Assembly (NCBI RefSeq): GCF_030936135.1
Contig: NC_082620.1
Coordinates: 806,001-870,000 of the forward strand
Direction of reading: 5' to 3'
Source: Gavia stellata
Taxonomy: Eukaryota > Chordata > Aves > Gaviiformes > Gaviidae
Length of the DNA: 64,000 nucleotides
Shown here one piece after another: positions 48,431-61,200 of the stretch. Below the pieces are notes generated by a model. The model ran no database searches. It was given only the letters and a program-made list of their open reading frames with translations, and was not told the DNA's origin. Made by a program: the position numbers and the translations under genes. The number at the start of each line of letters is the position of its first letter. Positions within the stretch are counted from its first letter, which is position 1.

Positions 48431-51400
48431 ATGAAGAGGACCTGGAGGTTCCTGCGGAGCCGGAGGGCGCAGGACTGTCCTGTGTCCTCCGGGAGCAGTG
48501 GTGGGGATGAGCTGCGGCCGGAGGGATGGGACGAGCTGCACTCGGTGGCCGCCACCAGCAACTTGGCCTCAGTGCAGCCGCTGGTGAAGGAGCGCGACAC
48601 CAGAAGTGTTAATGCGCAACTGCTTCTGACAGCGTATGAGCAATGGCTTCGAGTGCACGAAAAGGTCAATGAGGACATCGCTGAGATGCGAGAAGCCAAC
48701 AAGAGCTTCTCTCAGCAGCTGAGCAAAGCCAAAAGAAAAGCTAGCAGGCTGCAAAAGGAAGTGGAGCCACTGAAAAAAGCCCTCTCGGAAAAGGCACTGG
48801 CTTTAGATATGGCAGAAAGAGAATTACGTCACGCCCGGAGGCAGGCAAAGGAGTGGCATGCTCTACACCTGGAGAAAGATCAAGAGAGAAAAGCTGCCAT
48901 CAAGAAGGCAGAAGGGCTGCAGGAACAACTGGCCCAGCTCCAAAGTGAAAACCTTTTACTCCGTCAGCAGCTGGGACACGTGCAGAACAAGGCCGCCCAA
49001 GAACGAACGGTGAGTGATGCCTTTACATGCGAGGCCAACAAAGGAGAAAAAGAGGTGAGGTGAGCACTGACCAGTTTTGTTCTGGTTTTGTGGGAATTGC
49101 CAAAGGTTTTGGCAAGCCTTGAGACACACTTATACCTCTATACGTATATGTATGGATCTACTGTCATCTACCAGGACTTGTGCAAAGCATTTGATACTGT
49201 CCCGCACAACAACCTTGTCTCCAAAATGGAGAGACATGGATTTGATGGCAGGACCACTCGGTGGAGAAGGAATTGGCTGGACGGTCACACTCAAAGAGCT
49301 GTGGTCAACGTCTCGATGTCTGGGTGGAGACCGGCGCCGAGTGGTGTCCCTCAGGGGTCCCTATTGGGACCAGTATTATTGAACATCTTTGTCGGGGACA
49401 TGGACAGTGGGATTGAGCGCAGCCGCAGCAAGTTTGCGGATGACACCAAGCTGAGTGGTGTGGTTGATAGTCTAGAGGGAAGGGGTGCCATCCAGGGGGA
49501 CCCGGACAGGCTAGAGAGGTGGGCCTGGCCTGGGAGAACCCCATGAAGTTCAACAAGGCCAAATGCAAGGTCCTGCACCTGGGTCGGGGCAATCCCAAAC
49601 ACGCGTACAGGCTGGGGGATGAGTGGCTTGAGAGCAGCCTGTGGAGAAGGACCGGGGGTATTGGTGGATGAAAAACGGAATATGAGCCGGCAATGTGCGC
49701 TCGCAGCCCAGAAAGCCAACCGTATCCCGGGCTGCATCAGAAGAAGCGTGGCCAGCGGGTCGAGGGAGGTGATTCTGCCCCTCTACTCGGCTCTCGTGAG
49801 ACCCCACCTGGAGTACTGCATCCAGCTCTGGGGCCCCTGGCATAAGAAAGACACGGACCTGGGCGAGCGGGTCCAGAGGAGGACCACAAAGATGATCAGG
49901 GAGCCTGAGCACCTCCCCTGTGAGGACAGGATGAGAGAGCTGGGCTTGATAATGCTTCGCCTTTCTTGATGTGCTGGGATACAGGCACCTTCATTAAGAG
50001 ATGGCATTTCTTCTTGCCCTAGAGAACAGTGGGACAGCTGCAAGGAGAGCTCGCTGATGCTTTCAGAAAGCAGTGGACAGCAGAAACCTCACTGAAAGCT
50101 TCTACATACCAATGCAATTACCTGAAGCAAGAAAACTCCCGCTTGCAAGAGGACTTGGACAAGGCTAAGGCCAAGGTATGCAAAGTCTGTAAATGTGTTA
50201 GTATATCGAAGCTGTTCCAGAAGAGAAGACAATACTCTGGGAACAAACACAGGAGAGATTTGTCTGAGGACGTTACGAGCTTCAACATCACTAACAATCA
50301 TTTTCCAGACTAGAGGGTGCTTTTAGCTCCTTTCTCCTCCCTGCCTCCTCCCCTCTCGCCTTGAAAAAGTCAGCCGGCTCTTCGGGGAGCTCGTTCCAAG
50401 GCTGAGGGGCAAAGCAGCGGGTTGGGGGCAGCATCTGGGCTGGGGAGAACGAAGCAGCTGTGCTCTTTCGAGACTCGCTTCCGTTCCGACACCGTCCAAA
50501 AGTTGTGGCCATGATGTGATACCGCAAGCCACGCGCTCCCACACGTCTCTGGGCTTGGTTGCTTTCTCTGCAAGGTTTTTCTTCTCTCGGTCTCTGCACA
50601 AAGGCGCTGTCCACTTCCCTGGTAGTGGTGGTTTTGAGGAAGGAAAGCGACCTTTGGTTTGCCTTTGTCTCGTAAGCCAGGCTTCACCCTCCCTCTACGG
50701 AAGGCCTTGAACCTCTCGTCTCTTCCCCCCAACACCGTCCATCCCAGGCATTGGCACAGGGGTGTGCATCTGAGAAGGAACGGGGCACAACAGGAGTGTG
50801 AGGGAAGCAAAAGGAAATGCAGTGAATGCAATGAAATGCAAAAGAGCGTCTTCACAGGCATGGAAGCTGTATGATGCCGTAGAAGGAGTCGAGTGGTGCA
50901 GTCACTGTCACTGGAGGTGTTCAAGGAACGTCTGGACGAGGCATTGTGGGACGTGGTTTAATGGGCATGGTGGTGTTAGTTGATGGTTGGACTTGATGAT
51001 CTTACAGGTCTTTTCCAACCTCAGAGATTCTGTGATTCTGTGATTCTGTGAGTGCCTTTGCCATGGTGCCTTTTTAGAAAGGAGGGACAGAGGGAAGCTG
51101 GAGCAGTCTTTTTGGCAAGGGCTTGAAAGACGTACCTACTTTCAGAAATCCAGGGGCCTTTTCCCTGGGTACAAATGCAAACTCGGTGCCTTACAGCTAT
51201 GACCTCGATCCAGACATTTGATTGAGTTTCACAGAGATGTTAGACCCCTCTGCCTAAGACAGGTTGTCTTTTCCCCCCCATTCAGGTGTGCGATCTCTCC
51301 GCGGAGCTGGAGTTGGAGTCCCAAAAATCTCTGCAGCTCGAGGTTATAAATCAGGAGCTGCGAGGGCTGGTGGCTCTCCTGCAACATCGCTTGGCGACTC

Positions 51401-53498
51401 CCGGGGTGGGTCACACCCCCACAGCGCTTTATGGAAGACACTGTGAGCAGCGAGCGCAAGAAGAAATGAGAGAGAGGCCGTATCTCAGTCTACTCTTGCA
51501 GGTCAGTTTATGGACCATTGGTCTCTGTAGCCCGCGTTGCCTTCGTTTGTGGTTGTGGTCGTGGCTTTCAGGGTTTTCTCTTGGCCATCTGGCTCCCTTT
51601 CTTACTGCTATGGGTTTGGCTTTCCTGGAAGGAAGCAGGGGAGCTGCAAAAGGCTGCGTCAAAGTGCTTCTCTGGGTGTCGTGGGACCTGTGTGCATAAA
51701 AATACGCAGCCTTATCGTCCTCCTCCTCCTCCTCCGTATAGCGTTGTAGGCTGTTTAATCCTAGCTTCCGCATAAAAATGGTGGGAAGAGCAGGTTGTTT
51801 GAGAGGGGTGGGCATTGTCTTTTTCTTCCTGTCTCTTGAACTTGCATCATCTGCTTTAGACACGGGCAGCCGCTCAAGCCAAAACAGAAGAGATCAACAC
51901 CACTGACACCTCTTGGAGAAAACACCTGGAGCAGAGAATTAAAGCTCTGGAATTGGACATGGAGACTTCACGGAGCACGCAGGAAGAGACCGCACTGCAA
52001 GTGGCACATGTAGAGGCCGAAATAAAAAGCTCCAAAAAGTGTTCTTTCGTGGACCTGGACAACAGAAGAGGCCTCACAGAGAACTTAAAAAAGTAAGTCC
52101 AAGCATTTTCTTTGTTTCCCCGCGTAATACAATATGACCCTTTTCAGCATGGCTTTTCCATCCCACATCCCTTTCTTGGATCTGCTCAGCATCATGTGTG
52201 CACCTTCAAGACTGAGTGTGTACTTCTCGCAAGAGTACGCCTTGGGCTCTCCCATTACGGAGACCCGTTTTCCTTTCTCTTTACTGACGCTGAAGTAACA
52301 AAACTATCAGGCTGCCTGGAGGATGTTTTAGTTAGCTTTCTTTTAACCGTTTTCTGTAGCCATCTCCTCTTCCTGCACGTATGGTGGAATGGAGGAGTTT
52401 TATTTCTGCTGCTGTTCTCCTCCAGTTTAGAACAGACACACAGAGAAAAGAAGAGGATCCCGTTAGGCAAAAATACCCTATTCCGCTGCCGTTACAAAGG
52501 TGCATCTTCAGCCTGAGTTTACACTGGGAGGAGGGAAAGAGCCCGCAGTCCTTACTGCCTTCTAGGAAAAGTCCTACAAAGACAAAACACAGATTGCTTG
52601 GAAGCCTGAGAAGCAGGACATTAGGGTGGCTTGGAAGTCGATGTGCATAAGTCCAACAGTGAACTGTCACCCTTGGGGAACAACTTTGTGCCAATATGAG
52701 CAACAGTCGTTCCTGCAGGCTCCTGCCTTTTTCACAGGGCTGACGAGGTGCTACCAGAAGCCAGTGCCAAGAGCCTTCACGAGCAGCGGTGCGGACTCGT
52801 CAGCCGCATGGCAAGGAGCCTGAGCCAGAGCAGGGGACGGAGCGGAAAGCCATCGGGCTCAGGTAAGCAGCTCCAGACTGGATTCTTCAATGGTCAGGTG
52901 GGCTCGGGATTACGGTTGGGTTTTGCCTGGGATCCTGAAATAGTGGAAGTCTTTCCTCTGTAATTCCTGGCCGGGTGGAACTAGGAGAAAGAAGTTACCT
53001 TGTGCTCCATAGAAGCCCTCTTTTGAGCTTCCACGGAAAATGGGGCACTTGGAGGCAAAGAGGTCTCGGGGGTCTGAAGTGTAAGCAGATGCCATTGGTG
53101 GGTTTAGCGTGGGTTTGTTTATGGTGCGCGGCCTCTGGAATTTCCTTCACAGGCTTTAGAAAGCTAGTTGCCTGATGGTCAAACATGGAAAAACTTCTTT
53201 CTTCCTTTGCGCGTGTCCCTTTCACCCTTTGTTTCCTCTGGTGGGCTTAAATCTCTCTGGACCTTTACAGCGTCCTGTCACAGTTGAGAGCTGTCCATTG
53301 ACTGCCTGGGCTAGTTCTGCTGTAGAACTAACATCGGACCTTGCTTTTTCTCTCCCAGTCAGTGGTGAACAGGAAACCGGACCTGCTGGGGATTCTCACC
53401 GGACATCTCCTGCTCTTCTGCCAAATGTAAATGAAGTCCAGGATCCCCCATCCAGGGCAACTCGGCCCAAGGACAATGCTTCAAAGAGAAATTATTAA
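48431..53498 (+). CDS. ANKRD26/CCDC144-like coiled-coil protein, unit C, six exons
   Basis: Exons: 48431-49009, 50023-50175, 51286-51501, 51860-52092, 52738-52862, 53359-53498; 481 residues plus stop. The structure equals unit B, including the fused first exon, with scattered substitutions (for example [10 protein letters not shown] where B has [10 protein letters not shown]). Intron 2 differs in two ways: the pyrimidine-rich stretch after the donor is shortened (50205-50225), and a private CR1 insertion lies at 50896-51050. All splice sites used by the other units are kept. There is no sign of decay, so it looks recently duplicated or selected. Confidence 0.8.
49157..49967 (+). mobile_element. 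CR1 LINE fragment in the long intron, unit C
   Basis: Same insertion as in A and B, with [10 protein letters not shown] intact and frame breaks at the same places. Confidence 0.9.
50896..51050 (+). mobile_element. CR1 3'-end insertion private to unit C
   Basis: A 155-base insert flanked by AGTG (50892-50895 and 51051-51054), absent from the matching site in A and D ('ggagttgagtgcctttg'). It is a typical CR1 3' tail: TTGGACTTGATGATCTTAC, then CTTTTCCAACC and three ATTCTGTG octamers. It therefore inserted after unit C separated from the others. Confidence 0.88.
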
Positions 53499-54050
53499 AC
53501 TGGTAGAAAACACTCATGACACTTTGTGAAAATTCTTTGTCTAGGCCGATCCCCTGTGCTTTCCCCCCGCTCTCCTTTCCCGAGCCACCACAGCATCGGG
53601 CTCAGCAAGGTTTAGGGGCTGGGGACAGCAAAGCCTTCGCACGCTGCCCCTTCCCTGCCTCCCCACCGACGGGGGTCTCAAGGCTGCCGCAGGGGCTGCC
53701 GGTGCCGTCCCGGCTCTGGGGAGACCGGGGAGGCCTGCGGGACTCCCCTCAGCCCGCAGCGGCGCTGGGGCCGGGCCGCGGGGGCAGGCAGGGCCGTTCC
53801 CTCTGCCCGCAGCCTGCTGCCGGGCCGGGGGTGTCTGGGGGAGGCCCAGTTCTGGTCGCGGCCCGGTGAGGGTCCCCCGGGGCTCTCCCTGGGGCCGGGG
53901 CAGCACGGCCCCACCCGGAGCTGCTCCCTCCTGCTGGGTTGGGGCCCTGGGGCTCAGGCAGGGCGGGAGATCCATGGAGAACAGCCTGGAAGAGTGCCCG
54001 GCCTGGTCTGGGAGCGCCCGGGGAGGAGTCGGTGCAGGTGTGTGGGGCCC
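53499..54050. other. GC-rich block after gene C
   Basis: Counterpart of 34589-35140; no gene recognised. Confidence 0.5.
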
Positions 54051-54984
54051 CACAGCATGCTGGGAGCAGTAGTGCTTCCCTCACCCCAGGGCATGCTGGG
54101 AGCTGTAGTGTTTCCCTCACCCCAGGGCATGCTGGGAGCTGTAGTGTTTCCCTCACCCCAGGGCATGCTGGGAGCTGTAGTGCTTCCCTCAACGCAGGGC
54201 ATGCTGGGAGCTGCAGTCCTTCCCTCACCCCAGGGCATGCTGGGAGCTATAGTGCTTCCCTCACCCCAGGGCATGCTGGGAGCTGCGGTCCCTCCCTCAC
54301 CCCAGGGCATGCTGGGAGCTATAGTGCTTCCCTCACCCCAGGGCATGCTGGGAGCTCTGGCTTCCTTCCCTCACCCCAGGGCATGCTGGGAGCTGCAGTC
54401 CTTCCCTCACCCCAGGGCATGCTGGGAGCTGTAGTGCTTCCCTCACCCCAGGGCATGCTGGGAGCTGCGGTCCCTCCCTCACCCCAGGGCATGCTGGGAG
54501 CTATAGTGCTTCCCTCACCCCAGGGCATGCTGGGAGCTCTGGCTTCCTTCCCTCACCCCAGGGCATGCTGGGAGCTGCAGTCCTTCCCTCACCCCAGGGC
54601 ATGCTGGGAGCTGTAGTGCTTCCCTCAACGCAGGGCATGCTGGGAGCTGCAGTCCTTCCCTCACCCCAGGGCATGCTGGGAGCTATAGTGCTTCCCTCAC
54701 CCCAGGGCATGCTGGGAGCTGCGGTCCCTCCCTCACCCCAGGGCATGCTGGGAGCTATAGTGCTTCCCTCACCCCAGGGCATGCTGGGAGCTGCAGTGCT
54801 TCCCTCACCCCAGGGCATGCTGGGAGCTGTAGTGCTTCCCTCACCCCAGGGCATGCTGGGAGCTGTAGTGTTTCCCTCACCCCAGGGCATGCTGGGAGCT
54901 GTAGTGCTTCCCTCACCCCAGGGCATGCTGGGAGCTCTGGCTTCCTTCCCTCACCCCAGGGCATGCTGGGAGCTCTGGCTTGCA
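54051..54984. repeat. ZNF143-site minisatellite, unit C, expanded to 26 copies
   Basis: About 934 bases, against 320 in A and 281 in B. Variants recur in order (GCAGTCC, A/GTAGTGC, GCGGTCC, ATAGTGC, CTGGCTT), forming a higher-order repeat of five copies (~183 bases) starting near 54211, 54393 and 54576. Copies with 'ctcaacgcag' in place of 'ctcaccccag' occur twice and mark the duplicated blocks. Confidence 0.93.
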
Positions 54985-54991
54985 GACCGAC

Positions 54992-55147
54992 ATGGCGGCT
55001 CCTTCGTCGTGCACACAGGGGCCTCCTCAGCGGCGACGGCCTCCCAGGCCAGGAAAGGTGGCCGGAGGGAAGGGGCCTGTGCCGGGCCGGCACGGAGGTG
55101 CTCAGGGCAGCCTCAGCCACGGAAGCGCTTCCCGCGGAGGTGTTTGA
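54992..55147 (+). CDS. Possible 51-codon frame at the CpG block, unit C
   Basis: Open frame MAAPSSCTQGPPQRRRPP... to TGA at 55145-55147, starting at the ATGGCGGC element that follows the minisatellite. The basic, Pro/Gly-rich make-up is typical of translated CpG-island DNA and no family is recognised. It is kept as a candidate only because ZNF143-motif promoters often sit just upstream of a first coding exon; the frame is broken in A. Confidence 0.2.
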   Translation: MAAPSSCTQGPPQRRRPPRPGKVAGGKGPVPGRHGGAQGSLSHGSASRGGV

Positions 55148-55778
55148 CAGCCCTGGCTGCTGCGGCCGCTGCTTGGGAAGAGGGGAAGGACGGACACGGC
55201 CTTGGCAAGGACTGGGCCCCCGACGATGCCCAATTCTCCCCAACCCCCAGGGAGACGGGGCTAACGCCACGCTGCACAGAGACCGTCACCATGGTCATAG
55301 AGCTGAGGCTTTTCTTCTCCTACGAATGCTGCGAGAGCAGAAGAATGTTCTGGGAGGAAATACAGCCGAGAGTTGTCTAAGGACTTTGCAAGCCGCAACG
55401 TCCTTCATGATCCTCCTTCCAAGGAGACTGTGCTCTTATCTGAAAGGTCCAAAACCCAACGAGTTTCCGTTACAAGTGAGGAAGCAGCCCACCTGGAAGC
55501 AGGAAAAAAGGGTGCCTGCGTCTCTTACGGGCTCTCAGCGGCCCTAGGAGTAAAGCGCACCTCAGGCTTTCTGCAGGGAAACCAAAAATGTTTTCCCCAT
55601 GCCTCGTCTCTCCCAGGAGCCTTGGTTTGAGGAAGCGCTTCTTGGTATATTGTAGCACCCGGTGAAAATACATTTACGTATCTACTAGTAAGGGTGTGCT
55701 GCTCTTTCGCCGTTCCCTGTAAATGCGGACAGGGCGGATAATAACGGGCCGTTCTTATTGTGATAAGCAGTGCGTGCA
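55148..55778 (+). other. Remainder of the CpG/unique block, unit C
   Basis: Counterpart of 35640-36254; no gene recognised. Its last ~75 bases resemble intron 1 of genes A and D. Confidence 0.4.
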
Positions 55779-56310
55779 ACTGGATTGAATTTATCAGCAG
55801 TCCTGGCTAACCGGGGAGGTCCCAGTTGACCGGAGGTTAGCAAATGTGACGCCCATTCTACAAGTGGGGCCGGAAGGAGGATCCGGGGAACTACAGGCCT
55901 GTCAGCCTCACCTCGGCGCCGGGGAAGGTTACGGAGCAGATCACTGTGAGTGCCATCACACGGCACGTTCAGAGCAACCAGGCGATCAGGCCCAGTCAGC
56001 GTGGGCTTATGAAAGGCAGGTCCTGCCTGACTCTCCCGATCGCCTTCTGTGACAAGGTGACCCGCTTAGTGGATGAGGGAAAGGCTGTGGCTATTGTTTA
56101 CCTAGACCTGAGTAAAGCCTATGGCACCGTTTCCCACAGCATTCTCCTGCAGAAACTGGCTGCTCATGGCTTCGACGGGTGCACTCTTCACTGGCTAAAA
56201 AGCTGGCTGGGCCCAAAGGGTCGTGGTGGACTTGGCAGTGTCAGGTTTTCGGTTGAACTCAATGATCTTAAGGGCCTTTTCCAACCTAAATGATTCCATG
56301 ATTCTAAATA
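55779..56310 (+). mobile_element. CR1 LINE fragment with 3' end, unit C
   Basis: Counterpart of the A and B copies; here AYDTV reads AYGTV. Confidence 0.88.
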
Positions 56311-57500
56311 GGCCCTCCCAGGGGTCTGGGGATCACAAAAAGGCACACCCAGGGGTCTGGGCATGCAGTGAGAGGCACGCCAGGGTTTCAAGGCACACCC
56401 AAATGCACATTGTGGGGTCAGGATGTCCCAGAGCCTCCAGAATGCCTTGGGCTGCACAGAAAGACACAGCCAGGGGGTTGTGGGTGTGCCTGGAGGAACA
56501 CCGAGCAGTCCGGCTTGTCCCAAAAGGCACATCATGGTGACCGGGATGTCTCTAAAGGTACACGGAGGAGACCAGGGCACCCTGAAAGCCACACAGAGCC
56601 GGGAACCCCCAAGAAGCACACCAAGGGCTTCAGGATGCCCCGAAAAGGAGGCAGATGGGATCAGCAAGGACACTGCAAAAGGCTCAGCCAGCATCCACCC
56701 CAAAATGGCAAAACCCCAAGGGGTCCAGGGCATGCCAAAAGGGATGCCGAGGGCCCTGGGATGCAGTGAGACCAAGGACGCCCCAAAAGGCACACCGATT
56801 GCCCTGCGGTGTAGTGAAAGGCACACCAAGGGAGATGGGGTGCAGGAGAAAGCACACCGCGGGGCCTGGACATGTACCCAAAGGCACACCAAGGCGTTGG
56901 GGTAGCCCAAAATGCACACCGAGGGGCCTTGGGGTGCTCAGAAAGGCATCCTTAGGGGCTCTGAGCATCCCAATCGCACACCAATTGCCCTGGAGAGCAC
57001 TGAAATTCACACAGAGGGGACTGGGGCACCCCAAAAGCACAGCCACCAGTCACGGGAGCATGGAAAGGCAGATTCACACGTGCAGGGGAACCCCAACAGA
57101 CTGACCGAGGCTCTCAGAGCACCCCAAAAAGTATACTGAGTGGTCTGGTGAGGCCCTCTGACAGACGGAGGGCTCCAGGGTGCACCAAAGGGCACACCGA
57201 GGGGTTTTGGGTGCACTGAAAGGCACACCAAGAGATGCCGTGACCCTGAAAGGCACATTGACGGGTGCGGGGACACCCAACAGGCACACCCAGGGCTCCA
57301 GGGTGTGCCGAAAGGCACGCTCAGGGGGACTGGGCACACCAGAAAGCAAACCAAGGCGTAGGGGCATCCCAAAAAGGACACCAGGAGCTTGGGGTGCCCT
57401 GAGAGTGACACTCAGGGCTCCAGGGATGCAGAGAGAGGCACACCAAGGAGTCCAGGGTGGCCCAAAACTCACGCCGAGAGCCCAGGAAGCACAAGAAGGC
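56311..57500. repeat. 31-bp satellite, C-D spacer
   Basis: Counterpart of the other spacers, with an 8-base loss near 56598 compared with B-C. Confidence 0.88.
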
Positions 57501-57910
57501 ACAGGGGGCTGTCCAGCCACCGTCTCCTGTGCTTCCAGGGAGCCTTGCTGGCGAGAGCCTGCTCTGCCAAGCCCATCCGTCTCCCACGCAGGCAAGCACT
57601 GCGGAGGTGCTGGGAGAGGAGAGGAGGACGGTGGGTCTGCAGAGCGTGCAGGGAGGTGGGAGCCTTGGAGAGGTGGCCTTGGGCAACCCTCTGCCCCTGG
57701 ACACAGTGCGCCAGGGGCTCTTTCCCTTGGCCACGTGGCCTGTGGGCATGTAGAGAGGTTCTGAGCGGTCCTGGGTGGTGGAGCAGCTCTGCCAGCAAAT
57801 TCTCCACTCACAGCACTACGCCGGCTGCATGGTTGTAAGACCTTGGAAAACTCATTAAATTAACCCAAATCAAGTCTTTAGTGCTTCTCTGTCCCGCTGG
57901 GCTCTGCCCC
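57501..57910. other. Unique spacer before unit D
   Basis: Same as 38636-39016. It shows that D's left flank resembles B and C although its gene resembles A. Confidence 0.5.
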
Positions 57911-57956
57911 TGGCCCCGCCCAGCACCCAGCACCTTATGATGTCACAAAGCCATTC
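57911..57956 (+). promoter_or_regulatory. Candidate promoter of unit D: GC box plus CRE variant
   Basis: CCCCGCCC, then TGATGTCA at 57938-57945, identical to unit A. Confidence 0.42.
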
Positions 57957-58012
57957 ATGACATCAGTGCACGTGTGCACTAGACCAGGGCGCTGGCGCAG
58001 GCCCTGCACACA

Positions 58013-58114
58013 CAGTACCTGGTGGTGCTGCTGGTGCTGTGCCTGTGGCGCTGGTGGTGCTGGGGGTGCTGGTGCTAGTGCGAGTGGTTGGTGGTGCTGC
58101 TGGTGGTGGCTCAG
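58013..58114 (+). repeat. GGTGCT imperfect repeat, unit D
   Basis: Identical in layout to unit A. Confidence 0.85.
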
Positions 58115-58257
58115 CTCGTAGGCAGCTGCCTGTGCCCTGCCACTCCTTGGGGCTCGGCTCCTCTGTTCACAGCCAGCAGTGCCTGACAAGTCCTGCCTGC
58201 TACCGCTCCCCAGGGCCAGGCGAGGCGAGGCAGGGCAGTGCCCATTCCCGTGGGGTG

Positions 58258-61200
58258 ATGAAGAGGACCTGGAGGTTCCTGCGGAGCAGGAGGGTGCGGG
58301 ACTGTCCTGTGTCCTCCGGGAGCAGTGGTGGCGATGAGCTCCAGCCGGAGGGCCGGGACAAGCTGCACCGTGCGGCTGCCACTAGCGACTTCACCCCAGC
58401 GCGGCCGCTGGTGAAGGAGCATGCTACCAACTGCTCGGACAAGGACAACAGGTAATGGGGCGCAGACAGGCAGGCGCTCTTTGGGAAACTCCTGGACTGT
58501 TTTTCTCCCCTGGACCTTAGCTTTGTGCCTGTGGGTGTTTGTTCTCAAGGGACGTAAACATGGAAAGGGCAGATAATAGCGGGCCGTTATTATTGTGATA
58601 AGCAGTGCGTGCAACTCGATGTGCTTCCTGTCTTTCCAGGCACAGTTACAGTGCATGGCCTGTGGACCCCAGCGAGCAGGAAAACAAGGGAGAAGCTGCT
58701 CCAGCCGTTGCAAAAGGGGCGTCAGCATCGGTCGCTCACCAGAGAGCAGGAGCTGCTGGAGTTACGTGGCAGCCACCTGCTCTGGGGAGAGCAGGTAGGA
58801 CACTCCAGTGTGGAGGAGGCAATGGGGAAACGGCCTGTCGCCTACCCTTTTGGTGGGTTGCCGTGGAGACAGGTGTTTGGAAACGATGATGTGCTGTTGC
58901 TTATGATCCAGGAAAAAATGCACTGCTAGGCGTTGTCCCTGGAAAGCAGAATTCCTGAGACACTGATTCCTTTTGGTCTCGTTTCTGATCACTTTCAGGG
59001 ATCTCCCTGGCACAAGGAAAAGGAGTGGGCACTAGAGGAAATGAATTCCCAAGCAGGAAAATAGATGCATTTTGAATCCGCATTTTGATAGGTTGCTCGC
59101 TAGGATTTCATGGGTTTGGGGCGTCTGTGTGTGCTACGATCCTCTCTGGAAGCATGATGATTTGGAGAGCACTCTAGGCATCAAGTTGTATTAATTCACT
59201 CTATGGTTCCAAAAATATGTGGTTTTAATGTAGGTGAGCTTCTCGTATACTCGGAGTCTGCTGTCCATAACTCGCCAGCAACTAAAGAAGCCATCAAGGA
59301 GAGCAAAAGCTCTAGGGCAGAGGTATGTAAAAACAAAGATTTTAAATTAGAGCTTTCATTACAGGGTTATATAGCACGCTAATGTGCAATAAGGCTTTTC
59401 CATGACAAATGTCTAATGCAGAGTTGTTGAAAACACTTACAATCTGACGTCAAGTTGGTGACAGTCCTCTTCTGGTTATGTGAAATGCTGCCACTATCTC
59501 CTCTTTTGAGATAATTTCCTAAGTTTTGTCAATTTGTGTTCTTTAAATTTCAACAGGCAGAAGACTTCACAGCCCAAATACTGACAACAGAGTCATATTC
59601 ATCCCCTTCCCACTTGAGCCATGGAAGTCGTCAGATATCAGGAAGCATCAATCTGCAAGTGTTTCTGAGAGAATGTGAGCAATGGCTTCATGTCCATGAC
59701 CTCACTTCTCAGGTGGTGGAATCCAACAAGAGCTTGTCTCAGCAGCTGAGCAAAGCCAAAAGAAAAGCTAGCAGGCTGCAAAAGGAAGTGGAGCAACTGA
59801 AAAAAGACCTCTCAGAAAAGGCACTGGCTTTAGATATGGCAGAAAGAGAATTACGTCAGGCCCGGAGGCAGGCAAAGGAGTGGCATGCTTTACACCTGGA
59901 GAAAGATCAAGAGAGAAAGGATGCCATCAAGAAGGCAGAAGGGCTGCAGGAACAACTGGCCCAGCTCCAAAGTGAAAACCTTTTACTCCGTCAGCAGCTG
60001 GGACATGTGCAGAACAAGGCCGCCCAAGAACGAACGGTGAGTGATGCCTTTACATGCGAGGCCAACAAAGGAGAAAAAGAGGTGAGGTGAGCACTGACCA
60101 GTTTTGTTCTGGTTTTGTGAGAATTGCCGAAGGTTTTGGCAAGCCTTGAGACACACTTATACCTCTATACGTATATGTATGGATCTACCGTCATCTACCA
60201 GGACTTGTGCAAAGCATTTGATACTGTCCCGCGCAACATCCTTGTCTCCAAAATGGAGAGACATGGATTTGATGGCAGGACCACTCGGTGGAGAAGGAAT
60301 TGGCTGGACGGTCACACTCAAAGAGCTGTGGTCAACGTCTCGATGTCTGGGTGGAGACCAGCACCAAGTGGTGTCCCTCAGGGGTCTCTATTGGGACCAG
60401 TATTATTGAACGTCTTTGTCGGGGACATGGACAGTGGGATTGAGCGCAGCCGCAGCAAGTTTGCGGATGACACCAAGCTGAGTGGTGTGGTTGATAGTCT
60501 AGAGGGAAGGGGTGCCATCCAGGGGGACCCGGACAGGCTAGAGGGGTGGGCCTGGCCTGGGAGAACCCCATGAAGTTCAACAAGGCCAAATGCAAGGTCC
60601 TGCACCTGGGTCGGGGCAATCCCAAACACGCGTACAGGCTGGGGGATGAGTGGCTTGAGAGCAGCCTGCGGAGAAGGACCAGGGGTATTGGTGGATAAAA
60701 AACGGAATATGAGCCGGCAATGTGCGCTCGCAGCCCAGAAAGCCAACCGTATCCTGGGCTGCATCAGAAGAAGCGTGGCCAGCGGGTCGAGGGAGGTGAT
60801 TCCGCCCCTCTACTCGGCTCTCGTGAGACCCCACCTGGAGTACTGCATCCAGCTCTGGGGCCCCTGGCATAAGAAAGACATGGACCTGGGCGAGCGGGTC
60901 CAGAGGAGGACCACAAAGATGATCAGGGAGCTGGAACACTTCCCCTGTGAGGACAGGATGAGAGAGCTGGGCTTGATAATGCTTCGCCTTTCTTGATGTG
61001 CTGGGATACAGGCACCTTCATTAAGAGATGGCATTTCTTCTTGCCCTAGAGAACAGTGGGACAGCTGCAAGGAGAGCTCGCTGATGCTTTCAGAAAGCAG
61101 TGGACAGCAGAAACCTCACTGAAAGCTTCTACATACGAATGCAATTGCCTGAAGCAAGAAAACTCCCGCTTGCAAGAGGACTTGGACAAGGCTAAGGCCA

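Noticed and set aside
54565-55380. Long open frames of 12-residue repeats (MLGAVVLPSPQG) through the minisatellites on both strands
   Set aside because: The period is mostly 36 bases, a multiple of three, so every frame is open by arithmetic; copies of 37-38 bases shift the frame.
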